This document shows positions 8,796 through 17,202 of a stretch of DNA of 64,000 nt, one piece after another. Every line of letters begins with the position of its first letter. Positions within the stretch are counted from its first letter, which is position 1. The notes beneath the pieces were generated by a model. That model searched no databases. It saw only the letters and a program-made list of their open reading frames with translations, and was not told the DNA's origin. Location: contig NZ_JACHNF010000001.1 in the NCBI RefSeq assembly GCF_014205295.1, positions 5,580,001 through 5,644,000 of the forward strand, in the 5' to 3' direction. This stretch comes from Kribbella solani. Its GTDB lineage: Bacteria > Actinomycetota > Actinomycetes > Propionibacteriales > Kribbellaceae. The translations under genes were made by a program, and so were the position numbers.

Positions 8796-9949
8796 GCTTC
8801 GTGGAGTCCGAAGAGCGGCGGGAGCTGCGGAAGGTCGTCGGTGAGCTCGGCGCCAAGTACGGCTACGAGTGGTTCAACCGGCAGGCCCGATCCGGTGGGT
8901 CGACCGCCGAGCTCTGGCTGGAAGCCGGCAAGCTCGGCTTCCTCGGTGTCAACCTGCCCGAGCAGTACGGCGGCGGAGGCGGCGGGATGGCCGATCTCTC
9001 GATCGTCCTCGAGGAGCTCGGCGCGGCCGGCTGCCCGTTGCTGATGATGGTCGTCTCGCCGTCGATCTGCGGCACCGTGATCTCGCGCTTCGGCACCGCC
9101 GATCAGAAGCAGCGCTGGCTGCCCGGTATCGCGGACGGCAGCACGATCATGGCGTTCGCGATCACCGAACCGGACGCCGGCTCGAACTCGCACCAGATCA
9201 CCACCACCGCCCGGCGTACCGGAGACGGCTGGTCGCTGACCGGGCGCAAGGTGTTCATCTCCGGTCTCGACGTCGCGAAGGCGGTCCTGGTCGTCGGCCG
9301 GACCGAGGACGCACGCACCGGCAAGCTCAAGCCCGCCCTGTTCATCGTTCCGATCGACGCGCCGGGCGTGGAGTTCCGGCAGATCGAGATGGACCTGATC
9401 AGTCCGGACAAGCAATACGCGTTGTTCCTGGATGACGTACAACTCCCACCGGATGCGCTCGTCGGGTCCGAGGACGCGGCGCTGATGCAGTTGTTCGCTG
9501 GGCTCAACCCCGAGCGGATCATGGCGTCGGCGTTCGCGATCGGGATCGCGCGGCATGCGCTCGGCAAGGCGACCGCGTACGTCAAGGAGCGCGCGGTCTG
9601 GAAGGCGCCGATCGGCGCGCACCAGGGCATCGCGCACCCGCTGGCCCAGATCAAGATCGAGCTGGAGCTGGCCCGGCTGATGATGCAGAAGGCCGCGGCC
9701 CTGTACGACGCGGGTGACGACCTGGCCGCTGGTGAGGCCGCGAACATGGCCAAGTACGCCGCCGGCGAGGTCGCCGTCCGCGCCACCGACCAGGCGGTGC
9801 AGTCGCTCGGCGGGAACGGGATGACGGTCGAGTACGGTGTCGCGGCCCTGGTCGCGGCCGCGCGCGCCACCCGGATCGCACCGGTCAGCCGGGAGATGAT
9901 CCTGAACTTCGTCGCCCAGCACAGTCTCGGTTTGCCCAAGTCCTACTGA
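8792..9949 (+). CDS. Acyl-CoA dehydrogenase (second)
   Basis: A 385-residue acyl-CoA dehydrogenase, distinct from the one at 4105. It carries LNLPEQYGG-like VNLPEQYGGGGGGM, the FAITEPDAGSNSHQ signature, KVFISGLDVAK, and near the C-terminus AVQSLGGNGMTVEYG where the usual LHGG is changed. The GGGGG at 8781-8785 is placed as a ribosome site for ATG 8792; ATG 8786, two codons earlier, is possible. The start overlaps a mini-frame stop. As the second dehydrogenase of the operon it may act on a shortened or differently branched CoA ester. Substrate is unknown. Confidence 0.9.
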   Translation: MSFVESEERRELRKVVGELGAKYGYEWFNRQARSGGSTAELWLEAGKLGFLGVNLPEQYGGGGGGMADLSIVLEELGAAGCPLLMMVVSPSICGTVISRFGTADQKQRWLPGIADGSTIMAFAITEPDAGSNSHQITTTARRTGDGWSLTGRKVFISGLDVAKAVLVVGRTEDARTGKLKPALFIVPIDAPGVEFRQIEMDLISPDKQYALFLDDVQLPPDALVGSEDAALMQLFAGLNPERIMASAFAIGIARHALGKATAYVKERAVWKAPIGAHQGIAHPLAQIKIELELARLMMQKAAALYDAGDDLAAGEAANMAKYAAGEVAVRATDQAVQSLGGNGMTVEYGVAALVAAARATRIAPVSREMILNFVAQHSLGLPKSY

Positions 9950-9960
9950 GAGGCCTCGGC

Positions 9961-11517
9961 ATGATCATCACCAGCGAGTTTCCACCCGTCGAGGTGCTCG
10001 ACCTCCCGATCCACGACGCCGTCCTCGGCAAAGCCCAGGAGTACGGCGATCGGCCGGCGATGGTCGACGGCATCACCGGGCAGGAGCTCAGTTACGCCCA
10101 GCTGGACCGCATGACCCGGCGGATCGCGGCCGGCCTGGCCGAGCTGGGCATCAGGCATGGTGACGTGATCGCGCTGCACAGCCCGAACACGATCCTGTAC
10201 CCGGCCGTGTTCTACGGCGCGACCCGCGCGGGCGCGACGGTGACCACGGTGAACGCGCTGTACACCGCCGACGAGCTGCACAAGCAACTCGTCGACTCGA
10301 AGGCGAAGTTGCTGGTGACGATTTCGCTGTTCCTGCCGATCGCGACAGCGGCAGTCGAGGGTACGGGCGTCGAGCAGATCTTCGTGTGTGACCAGGCCGA
10401 GGGGTACCGGTCAGTGCAGGAACTACTCGCGTCCACCGCGCCGGAACCGACGGTGACGATCGATCCGGCCTCCGATGTGGCAGTCCTGCCGTACTCCAGT
10501 GGAACCACCGGCGCGGCGAAGGGCGTGATGCTGACGCACCGCAACATCGCGACCAACATCTCCCAGGCCGAGGTGATGATCCAGATCGCTCCGGGTGAGC
10601 GGGTGATCGCGATCCTGCCGTTCTTCCACATCTACGGGCTGTCGGTGCTGATGAACCTTCCGCTCCGGCTCGGCGTGACCGTCGTCGTGCTGCCCAAGTT
10701 CGACCTGCAGCAGTTCCTGACCACGCTCGACCAGCAGCGGATCACGCGCGCGTTCGTGGCGCCGCCGGTGGTGCTTGCGCTGGCGAAGCACCCCTTGGTC
10801 GACGGGTACGACTTGTCCCACTTGAAGTACGTCACGTCGGCCGCGGCGCCGCTCGACGGTGAGCTGGCGCAGGCGTGCGCGAAGCGGCTCGGGTTGCACG
10901 CGGTCCTGCAGGCGTACGGGATGACCGAACTGTCGCCGGGCACGCACGCCGTACCGCAGGACGACCCGGAGCCGCCGCCGGGCGCGGTCGGGAAGCTGTT
11001 CCCGTCGACCGAGCTGCGACTGGTCGGTGCCGACGGCAACGATACCGACGAGGGCGAGATCTGGATTCGCGGGCCGCAGGTGATGAAGGGATACCTGGGT
11101 CGGCCGGCCGACACCGACGCGACCGTCGATCCGGACGGCTGGCTGCACACCGGCGACATCGGGCGGATGGACGCGCGCGGTTATCTGTACGTCGTGGACC
11201 GGGTGAAGGAGCTGATCAAGTACCACGGGTACCAGGTGCCGCCCGCAGAGTTGGAGGCTGTATTGCTCACCGACGACCGGATCGCGGACGCGGCGGTCAT
11301 CGGCGTCGATGCTGATGGCAACGAAGTTCCGAAGGCGTTCGTGGTGCCGATGCCCGGGGTGGCGCTGACCGCGGCGGACGTGATCGCGTACGTGGCCGCG
11401 CGGGTGGCGCCGTACAAGAAGATCCGGCAGGTGGAGTTCATCGACGCGGTGCCGAAGGCGGCGTCCGGGAAGATCCTGCGGCGCGAGCTGCGGGCGCGCG
11501 AAGCCGCTAATGAGTGA
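9961..11517 (+). CDS. AMP-dependent acyl-CoA ligase (4-coumarate-CoA ligase-like)
   Basis: A 518-residue adenylating enzyme that activates a carboxylic acid to its CoA ester. The ATP/AMP motif YSSGTTGAAKGVMLTH is near residue 178, LQAYGMTELSPGTHAV near 315, the hinge DGWLHTGDIG near 395, YLYVVDRVKELIKYHGYQVPPAE after it, and the C-terminal catalytic lysine in AASGKILRREL. A GAGAGG ribosome site overlaps the stop of the previous gene and lies a few bases before ATG 9961. It would supply the acyl-CoA that the operon then dehydrogenates and carboxylates. The fatty/terpenoid acid substrate is an inference. Confidence 0.93.
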   Translation: MIITSEFPPVEVLDLPIHDAVLGKAQEYGDRPAMVDGITGQELSYAQLDRMTRRIAAGLAELGIRHGDVIALHSPNTILYPAVFYGATRAGATVTTVNALYTADELHKQLVDSKAKLLVTISLFLPIATAAVEGTGVEQIFVCDQAEGYRSVQELLASTAPEPTVTIDPASDVAVLPYSSGTTGAAKGVMLTHRNIATNISQAEVMIQIAPGERVIAILPFFHIYGLSVLMNLPLRLGVTVVVLPKFDLQQFLTTLDQQRITRAFVAPPVVLALAKHPLVDGYDLSHLKYVTSAAAPLDGELAQACAKRLGLHAVLQAYGMTELSPGTHAVPQDDPEPPPGAVGKLFPSTELRLVGADGNDTDEGEIWIRGPQVMKGYLGRPADTDATVDPDGWLHTGDIGRMDARGYLYVVDRVKELIKYHGYQVPPAELEAVLLTDDRIADAAVIGVDADGNEVPKAFVVPMPGVALTAADVIAYVAARVAPYKKIRQVEFIDAVPKAASGKILRRELRAREAANE

Positions 11518-11525
11518 GGTCACAA

Positions 11526-12137
11526 GTGAGTGAGGTGCTGCGGGCGCCGCAACAGGATCGTTCGCGGGCGACCCGGCAGCGGTTGCTCGAGGCGGCGGTG
11601 GAGTCACTCGCCGAGGTCGGGTACGCGGCGACGACGGTGAGTGTGGTGGCGACCCGCGCCGGGGTGTCGCGTGGGGCGGCGCAGCATCACTTCCCGACCA
11701 GGGCGGACCTCTTCGCGGCAGCAGTCGAGTACATGACCGAGGTGCGGCTCGCGGAGATCCGCGCGCAGGCGTCCGATCTGCCGAGCGGCGCGGGGCGTAC
11801 TGAGGCGATCGTCGGGATGCTGGCGGACGTGTACACCGGGCCACTGTTCCGGGCCGCGTTGCACCTGTGGGTGGCTGCGTCGACCGAAGAGGCGCTGCGG
11901 CAGCAGATAGTGCGGCTGGAAGCACATGTGGGTCGCCAAGCACACCGGGCGTTGCTGGAAGTGCTGGAGGTCAGTGAGCGGACTGCGGGCGTACGGGAAA
12001 CGGTGCAGGGCGTACTGGACATGGCCCGCGGGCTTGGGCTGGCTGCTCTGTTGACGGATGACAGTGCGCGGCGGCGCGGGATCGTACGCCAGTGGAGCCG
12101 GATCCTGGATCAGGCCTTACGCGAGCCCGGTGTGTGA
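11526..12137 (+). CDS. TetR family transcriptional regulator
   Basis: A regulator of about 203 residues. The N-terminal helix-turn-helix is RQRLLEAAVESLAEVGYAATTVSVVATRAGVSRGAAQHHFPTR with the typical TetR recognition helix; the remainder is the ligand-binding helical domain. GTG 11526 is preferred because GAGG lies six bases upstream; a GTG at 11514 that overlaps the ligase stop is the alternative. Being the last gene of the acyl-CoA operon, it probably represses the operon and responds to a CoA intermediate, as in many actinobacterial lipid operons. Its final 28 bases overlap the end of the AraC gene on the other strand. Confidence 0.9.
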   Translation: MSEVLRAPQQDRSRATRQRLLEAAVESLAEVGYAATTVSVVATRAGVSRGAAQHHFPTRADLFAAAVEYMTEVRLAEIRAQASDLPSGAGRTEAIVGMLADVYTGPLFRAALHLWVAASTEEALRQQIVRLEAHVGRQAHRALLEVLEVSERTAGVRETVQGVLDMARGLGLAALLTDDSARRRGIVRQWSRILDQALREPGV

Positions 12138-12904
12138 CCGAACGCGCGGCGGAACGTGTCGATGAACGCACTGGTCGACGCCCAGCCACAGGCGTGAGCG
12201 ACGCGCGTCACTGACTCCCCTTCGGCCAAGAGCCTGAGTCCTTCGTGCAGTCTGAGTTGGGTACGCCACTGTGGAAAAGTCATGCCCAGGTCTGTCTTGC
12301 AGAGGCGGCTCAGGGTGCGTTCGCTCGCACCTACTACTGCGCCCAGCTCGGTCAGCGTCCGGCCGTCGGCTGGGTTATCCACAAGCAGTGCACAGGCTGC
12401 TGCCAACCGTGGGTCTTGGGCGGTGGGTAGATAAGTAGGGCGCTGCGGCGAGCCGCGCAGCTGGTCCAGCAGCACAGCCCGCAACCGCGCTCGCTCAGCC
12501 AGCTCGGACAGCGGCTGCTCGGACAGGGGCTGCTCGGTTGGCAGCCGCTCGGTTGGTGGCTTGGGCGGCTGTTGTTCGGTTGAGGTGTAGGTGAGGATCA
12601 GCTCGCGGAGCAGCGGGCTGACTACCAGTGCCGATGGGACATCCAGGCGCAGTGGGTTGTCTTCCAGGCCGATCGTGTGCAGGGCGGTCTCGCCGTACGC
12701 GCGGTGCTGGTGGACCGTGCCGGCCGGAATCCAGATGGCTCGGGTACCAGGCGCCACCCAGCTGCCGGCGTCGGTCGTCACGGACAGGACGCCGCGGCCC
12801 GCGTACACGATCTGGTTGCGGTCGTGCCAGTGCGCCTCGATGCCGCCGCCGGCCTGGATCGGCCGGTGACCGGTGTTCGCGGGCAGTTGGCTGGTTTCCG
12901 GCAT
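12110..12904 (-). CDS. AraC family transcriptional regulator with cupin sensor domain
   Basis: A 264-residue regulator. The N-terminal half is a cupin-like sensor (HWHDRNQIVYAGRGVLSV, then WIPAGTVHQHRAYG). A linker rich in Pro, Thr and Glu (PTERLPTEQPLSEQPLSEL) holds a short repeat. The C-terminal half is an AraC DNA-binding domain with two helix-turn-helix units (LTELGAVVGASERTLSRLCK and VTRVAHACGWASTSAFIDTFRRAFGHTPG). ATG 12904 starts the family core; a more upstream in-frame start at 13000 would run into the neighbouring MFS gene. It is divergent from the MFS gene with about 55 bases between starts, so it likely regulates the transporter, as such pairs often do. Confidence 0.88.
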   Translation of the reverse strand: MPETSQLPANTGHRPIQAGGGIEAHWHDRNQIVYAGRGVLSVTTDAGSWVAPGTRAIWIPAGTVHQHRAYGETALHTIGLEDNPLRLDVPSALVVSPLLRELILTYTSTEQQPPKPPTERLPTEQPLSEQPLSELAERARLRAVLLDQLRGSPQRPTYLPTAQDPRLAAACALLVDNPADGRTLTELGAVVGASERTLSRLCKTDLGMTFPQWRTQLRLHEGLRLLAEGESVTRVAHACGWASTSAFIDTFRRAFGHTPGSRKA

Positions 12905-12958
12905 CACTTGGCATTTTATCGGAAGCCGGACAAGGGTCGCGGCGGCGACGATCGTGAG
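12905..12958. promoter_or_regulatory. Divergent AraC/MFS promoter region
   Basis: These 54 bases separate the AraC start from the GTG chosen for the MFS gene. They include the AT-rich TTGGCATTTTATC at 12909-12921, which stands out in the GC-rich surroundings and may hold promoter elements. No clear operator repeat is seen. Confidence 0.35.
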
Positions 12959-15595
12959 GTGCGGAGACTTCGACCGATCGGACTGATGGCTACGGGCCAC
13001 GCGTGTGTGGACGTGTACCAGGGTTGCGTGCCGGCGCTGGTCCCGTTCCTGGTCGCGGAGCGTGGGCTCGGGTACGTGGCGGTGTCCGGGATCACCTTGG
13101 CCGCGACCTTGCTGTCATCGGTGGTGCAGCCGCTGTTCGGCGTACTCACCGATCGGCGGCCGCTGACCTGGCTGATCCCGATCGCGATGACCACGGCCGG
13201 GCTCGGGATCGCGCTGATCGGCGTCGGCGACGGCTACGTACTCAGCTGGCTCGCCGCGGCGCTGTCCGGTCTCGGCGTGGCCGCGTACCACCCGGAGGCG
13301 GCCCGGATGGCGCGGGTGGTCAGCGACGGCAGTCATGTCGGGATGAGCTGGTTCTCGGTTGGCGGAAACGTCGGCTTCGCGCTGGCGCCGGTCCTGGTCA
13401 CGCCGATCATCGCCGCGGGCGGGCTCGCGCTGACGCCGGTGCTCGTCGTACCGGCAATCTTCGGGGCCGCGATCACCTCGTGGGCGGTGCGCTCCCGGGT
13501 CACCGGCGCGGTCACTCGTACCCGGCCGGAGGGACCGGACGACTGGTCGTCGTTCCTGCGGTTGTCGGTGATCATGGTCTGCCGGTCGATCGTGTTCGTC
13601 GGCCTCGGGACGTTCATCGCGCTGTACGCCGGGCAGCGGGTCGGCGGCGGAACGACGACCGGTGGGGTCGCGTTGTTCGTCCTCTTCGCGTCCGGTGCGC
13701 TCGGTACGTTGCTCGGCGGGCGGTTCGCCACCCGGTACGGGCGGGTGCGCACGCTGCGCGTCTCGTACGCGATCGCGGTGCCGGCGCTCGCGGGCCTGGT
13801 GTTCGTACCCGGCCCCGCGTTCTTCGGGTTCCTCGCGCTGACCGCGATCGCGATGTCGATCCCGTTCTCGCTGCACGTCACGCTCGGTCAGGACTTCCTG
13901 CCCGGTCGCGTCGGCACGGCCGGCGGCATGACGCTCGGTCTCGCGGTCAGCATCGGCGGCGTCGCGACGCCGGTGCTCGGGGCGATCGCCGAGCACAGCT
14001 CGCTGCGGCTCGCGCTGTCCACGCTGATCGTGCTCGCGTTGTGCGGCAGCCTGATCGGGTACGCGATCACCGAACCGGCCCGACCTGTCCGGCAGGCGAT
14101 CCCCGGGTGGGGAATTGTTGCCGTCTCACATACATTGACCAGTAATATGACTACTGCGCGGATCGATCGAACTGGGGTGGGACTTCGGTCCGAGCGGGGG
14201 CCGATCTTACTGGCCGTGATGCTGAGTGTCGGGCTGGTCGCGATCGACGCGACGATCCTGGCGACGGCCGTACCGTCGGTGGTTGCCGACCTCGGCGGCT
14301 TCACGCAGTTCCCGTGGCTGTTCTCGATCTACCTGCTGGCGCAGGCGGTGTCGGTGCCGATCTACGGCAAGCTCGCCGACCAGCGCGGGCGGAAGCCGAT
14401 GATGCTGCTCGGCGTCGGGTTGTTCGTGCTCGGATCGGTGCTCTGCGGGTTCGCCTGGAGCATGCCGGCGCTGATCGCGTTCCGGCTGATCCAGGGTCTC
14501 GGCGCCGGGGCGATCCAGCCGATCGGCATGACGATCGTCGGCGACATCTACACGCTCGCCGAGCGGGCCAAGGTGCAGGGCTACCTGGCCAGCGTCTGGG
14601 GCATCTCGTCGTTCGTCGGGCCGACGCTGGGCGGAGTGTTCTCGGACTACATCTCCTGGCGATGGATCTTCTTCGTGAACATCCCGCTCGGCGTCGCGGC
14701 CGCCTGGGTACTGGTCCGCAAGTTCGACGAGAAGATCGGCGACAAGACCCGGCACCAGATCGACTACGCCGGCGCGATTCTGCTCGCGGTCGGCGGCTCG
14801 CTGTTGCTGCTCGGCCTGCTCGAGGGCGGCGTGATGTGGGACTGGGGTTCGACGACCAGCATCGTGATCCTGGCCGCGGCGGTGGTACTGCTCGTTGCGT
14901 TCGTACTGGTCGAGCGTCGCGCCGCGGAGCCGATCCTGCCGTTGTGGGTGCTCGGGCAGCGCGTACTGAACTCGGCCAACTCGGCGGCTTTGCTGATCGG
15001 GTTGCTGATGATCGGACTGTCCACGTACGTGCCGCTGTACGCGCAGAGCGTGCTCGGTACGTCCGCGCTGGTCGCCGGATTCACCTTGGCCGCGATGACG
15101 CTCGGCTGGCCGATCGCGGCCTCGCTCGCCGGGCGCATCTACCTGCGAGTCGGCTTCCGGACCACGATGACACTCGGCGCGATCATCGTCGTACTAGGGT
15201 CCGGGCTGTTGTTGATGGTCGGGCCCGACAGCTCCGTACTGCACCTGGCGGCGGCGTGCTTCGTGATCGGCATCGGACTCGGCTTCTCCGCGTCACCATC
15301 GGTCGTGGCGGCACAGTCGTCGGTCGACTGGCAGACGCGCGGCGTGGTGACCGGGGCGAACATGTTCTCCCGCTCCGTCGGCAGCGCGGTCGGAGTCGCT
15401 CTGTTCGGCGCGGTGGCGAACGCCGTGGTCGCGTCCCGGCTCGGCGACAACCACTCCGACTTGCAGAAGGTCCCCGCCGGCGTACTCGCTCCCGCCGTAC
15501 ATGACGTGTACTACGGCGCGGCGGCTGCGGCTGTACTGCTCGTGGCTGCTGTTCTGTTCATGCCCAACCGCATCACCGAACGACCGCTGCGCTAG
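12959..15595 (+). CDS. Two MFS transporters in one open frame (Fsr-like plus 14-TM DHA2-like)
   Basis: One uninterrupted frame of 878 codons encodes two complete major facilitator proteins. Residues 1 to about 390 are Fsr-like (fosmidomycin-resistance type): TGHACVDVYQGCVPALVPFL, VQPLFGVLTDRR and about 12 hydrophobic segments. Residues about 397-878 are an EmrB/QacA-type DHA2 drug exporter: SVGLVAIDATILATAVPSVV, IYGKLADQRGRKPMMLLG and GISSFVGPTLGG, ending after about 14 segments. No stop codon occurs in the linker, but a good internal ATG lies at 14147 after an AT-rich stretch, so two separate proteins could be made. The first start is taken as GTG 12959; ATG 12986 is possible. Role: probable efflux of small toxic compounds. 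Confidence 0.85.
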   Translation: MRRLRPIGLMATGHACVDVYQGCVPALVPFLVAERGLGYVAVSGITLAATLLSSVVQPLFGVLTDRRPLTWLIPIAMTTAGLGIALIGVGDGYVLSWLAAALSGLGVAAYHPEAARMARVVSDGSHVGMSWFSVGGNVGFALAPVLVTPIIAAGGLALTPVLVVPAIFGAAITSWAVRSRVTGAVTRTRPEGPDDWSSFLRLSVIMVCRSIVFVGLGTFIALYAGQRVGGGTTTGGVALFVLFASGALGTLLGGRFATRYGRVRTLRVSYAIAVPALAGLVFVPGPAFFGFLALTAIAMSIPFSLHVTLGQDFLPGRVGTAGGMTLGLAVSIGGVATPVLGAIAEHSSLRLALSTLIVLALCGSLIGYAITEPARPVRQAIPGWGIVAVSHTLTSNMTTARIDRTGVGLRSERGPILLAVMLSVGLVAIDATILATAVPSVVADLGGFTQFPWLFSIYLLAQAVSVPIYGKLADQRGRKPMMLLGVGLFVLGSVLCGFAWSMPALIAFRLIQGLGAGAIQPIGMTIVGDIYTLAERAKVQGYLASVWGISSFVGPTLGGVFSDYISWRWIFFVNIPLGVAAAWVLVRKFDEKIGDKTRHQIDYAGAILLAVGGSLLLLGLLEGGVMWDWGSTTSIVILAAAVVLLVAFVLVERRAAEPILPLWVLGQRVLNSANSAALLIGLLMIGLSTYVPLYAQSVLGTSALVAGFTLAAMTLGWPIAASLAGRIYLRVGFRTTMTLGAIIVVLGSGLLLMVGPDSSVLHLAAACFVIGIGLGFSASPSVVAAQSSVDWQTRGVVTGANMFSRSVGSAVGVALFGAVANAVVASRLGDNHSDLQKVPAGVLAPAVHDVYYGAAAAAVLLVAAVLFMPNRITERPLR
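14108..14149 (+). other. AT-rich linker with internal ATG between the two MFS halves
   Basis: The linker DNA (around CACATACATTGACCAGTAAT) has much lower GC than both flanks and looks like an intergenic spacer ending at ATG 14147, the natural start of the DHA2-like half. It nevertheless stays open in the reading frame of the first half. Confidence 0.5.
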
Positions 15596-15612
15596 TGCTC
15601 CGACACGGCGCA

Positions 15613-15625
15613 CTAGTACTACTAG
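15613..15625. promoter_or_regulatory. Palindrome before the Nudix-GNAT gene
   Basis: CTAGTACTACTAG has 6-bp inverted arms around one base and ends 9 bases before the ATG at 15635. It is AT-rich for this genome and could be an operator or promoter-overlapping site. Confidence 0.3.
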
Positions 15626-15634
15626 GTTGATGGC

Positions 15635-16549
15635 ATGCGTACGGTCGACTGTGTTGGTGCACTGATCCGGGACGAGCAGCATCGCGTGTACCTGCAGCGG
15701 CGTACGCCCGACCGGCGGCTGCTGCCCGGGATCTGGGACATCGTCGGCGGTCATCTCGAACCCGGCGAGACACCGGAAGAGGCGCTCGTCCGCGAGGTCG
15801 AGGAGGAGACCGGCTGGAAGGTCCGCGACATCGTCTGGACGATCGCGGACTGGGAATGGGAGTGGGACGGTCGCGTACGCCGCGAAATCGACTATCTCGT
15901 CACGATCGACGGCGACCTCAGCCGTCCGCTACTCGAAGCCGGCAAGCACGACGCATCCGCCTGGGCCGGACCGGACGACCTCGACCTGCTGATGGTCAAC
16001 CGCCCCGACGGCGACCGACGACTACGTGACCTGGTCGCGCGCACCGTACGCACCAGGTTCACCGAACACCTCCGCTTGGAACCGATCACCGGGCCCAACG
16101 GGGTACACCCCGGACATGCGCCGGACTGGGAGCGCGACGGGGTCGGCAAGTGGATCGCCTACGACCGCACCACCGGAGCCGCGGCCGGCCGCGGTGGCCT
16201 CTCCCGCCTCCCTGAAGGAACGCCGACCGCCGAGGCGATCGGCACGCTCGCCGGACCAGGCTGGGCCACCGACCGCCTGGAACTCGGCTGGGCGCTGGTC
16301 GAATCAGCCCGCGGTCGTGGGCTGGAGGCGGAGCTCGGGCAGGCCGGGTTGGACTATGCCTTCAACACCCTCGGTGCTCGCTCGGTGGTCGCCTTCACCG
16401 AACGGGTCGACACCGCATCTCAGGCGGTGCTACAGCGGCTCGGCATGCGGTACCTCGGCGAGATCCACGCTGAGGGCTGGTCCACCGACGCCGCTCAGAT
16501 CCTGCCCGGCGCCCCCTTCGCCGTCTACGTCGCCTCGGGGGACAGCTGA
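15635..16549 (+). CDS. Nudix hydrolase fused to a GNAT-type acetyltransferase domain
   Basis: A 304-residue two-domain protein. Residues about 1-130 are a Nudix domain with the complete Nudix box (GGHLEPGETPEEALVREVEE then ETGW, matching Gx5Ex7REUxEExGU). Residues about 145-300 have GNAT features: ELGWALVESARGRGLEAELG corresponds to the acetyl-CoA loop (R/QxxGxG/A, here relaxed), and VLQRLGMRYLGE is the usual C-terminal end of the fold. The Nudix part would hydrolyse a nucleoside diphosphate derivative. The combination may be a repair or detoxification enzyme, but the partner substrate is unknown. Confidence 0.85.
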   Translation: MRTVDCVGALIRDEQHRVYLQRRTPDRRLLPGIWDIVGGHLEPGETPEEALVREVEEETGWKVRDIVWTIADWEWEWDGRVRREIDYLVTIDGDLSRPLLEAGKHDASAWAGPDDLDLLMVNRPDGDRRLRDLVARTVRTRFTEHLRLEPITGPNGVHPGHAPDWERDGVGKWIAYDRTTGAAAGRGGLSRLPEGTPTAEAIGTLAGPGWATDRLELGWALVESARGRGLEAELGQAGLDYAFNTLGARSVVAFTERVDTASQAVLQRLGMRYLGEIHAEGWSTDAAQILPGAPFAVYVASGDS

Positions 16550-16616
16550 CTCTCTCCGGAAAGAAATCCGCACGGAGCGCCGGAAAGGTTCCGAAGAGCG
16601 GACCTCGAGCGGACAT

Positions 16617-17150
16617 CTAGCGGTCCAGCGTGGTCACGAAGCGGGTCAGAAGGGTGGCGAAGGTGGTTCGTTCGGCGGGGGTCCAGTCGGCCATCGCGTC
16701 GGCGAAGCGGGACTGACGGTGCTTGTGGACGGTTGCCAGCTGGTCGTGCCCGGCCGGCGTGAGGACCAGGTTGGTCCGGCGGCCGTCCGCCTGGTCCGCC
16801 TCGCGCCGGATCAGCCCACCCGCGACCGCGGCGGCGACCAGCTTGCTCGCCCGCGGCTGATCGACCCCGAGCGCGGCCGCGACACCGTTGACCCCGATCG
16901 GCTCGCCCCCAGCCGCCTCGACCGCATCCAGCACCTCCTGCACCGGATCCGACCCACCCGCCTGCACCCCGAACGTACGCCGAGCCTGCCGCCGCCGGAT
17001 CGCAACCATCGCCCCCTCGACCGCCTCAACCGAAGCCGCCTCAACAGCACCCGCCGCCTCGGGCGCAGCCGTCGCCGCCGCAGCCGGATCGGCCGCCTCA
17101 GCAGCCGGCTCGGGTGGATTGGCTGTCGGGGCTGGGTTGGTGTTGTTCAT
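16617..17150 (-). CDS. MarR family transcriptional regulator
   Basis: A 177-residue regulator. After an Ala/Pro/Glu-rich, probably disordered first 45 residues, the winged helix follows: VNGVAAALGVDQPRASKLVAAAV (recognition helix) and GLIRREADQADGRRTNLVLTPAG (wing). The C-terminus is the dimerisation helix pair. ATG 17150 is preferred over an upstream TTG at 17162. It is divergent from a second MarR-like gene, and a nested inverted repeat lies between and over the start codons of the latter, which suggests autoregulation and cross-control. The ligand is not known. Confidence 0.85.
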   Translation of the reverse strand: MNNTNPAPTANPPEPAAEAADPAAAATAAPEAAGAVEAASVEAVEGAMVAIRRRQARRTFGVQAGGSDPVQEVLDAVEAAGGEPIGVNGVAAALGVDQPRASKLVAAAVAGGLIRREADQADGRRTNLVLTPAGHDQLATVHKHRQSRFADAMADWTPAERTTFATLLTRFVTTLDR

Positions 17151-17169
17151 GTCCTCGTCCAACTATATG

Positions 17170-17202
17170 CTTGTTGACATGTATATGTCTGCTGACAACA
17201 AG
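17170..17202. promoter_or_regulatory. Nested inverted repeat, candidate MarR operator
   Basis: CTTGTTG at 17170-17176 and CAACAAG at 17196-17202 form a perfect inverted pair around 19 bases. Inside is a second one, GACAT-GTAT-ATGTC at 17176-17189. The AT-rich block lies between the divergent MarR genes and covers possible ATG starts at 17179 and 17185. A TATATG at 17164-17169 might be a -10 box for a nearly leaderless transcript. Confidence 0.55.
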
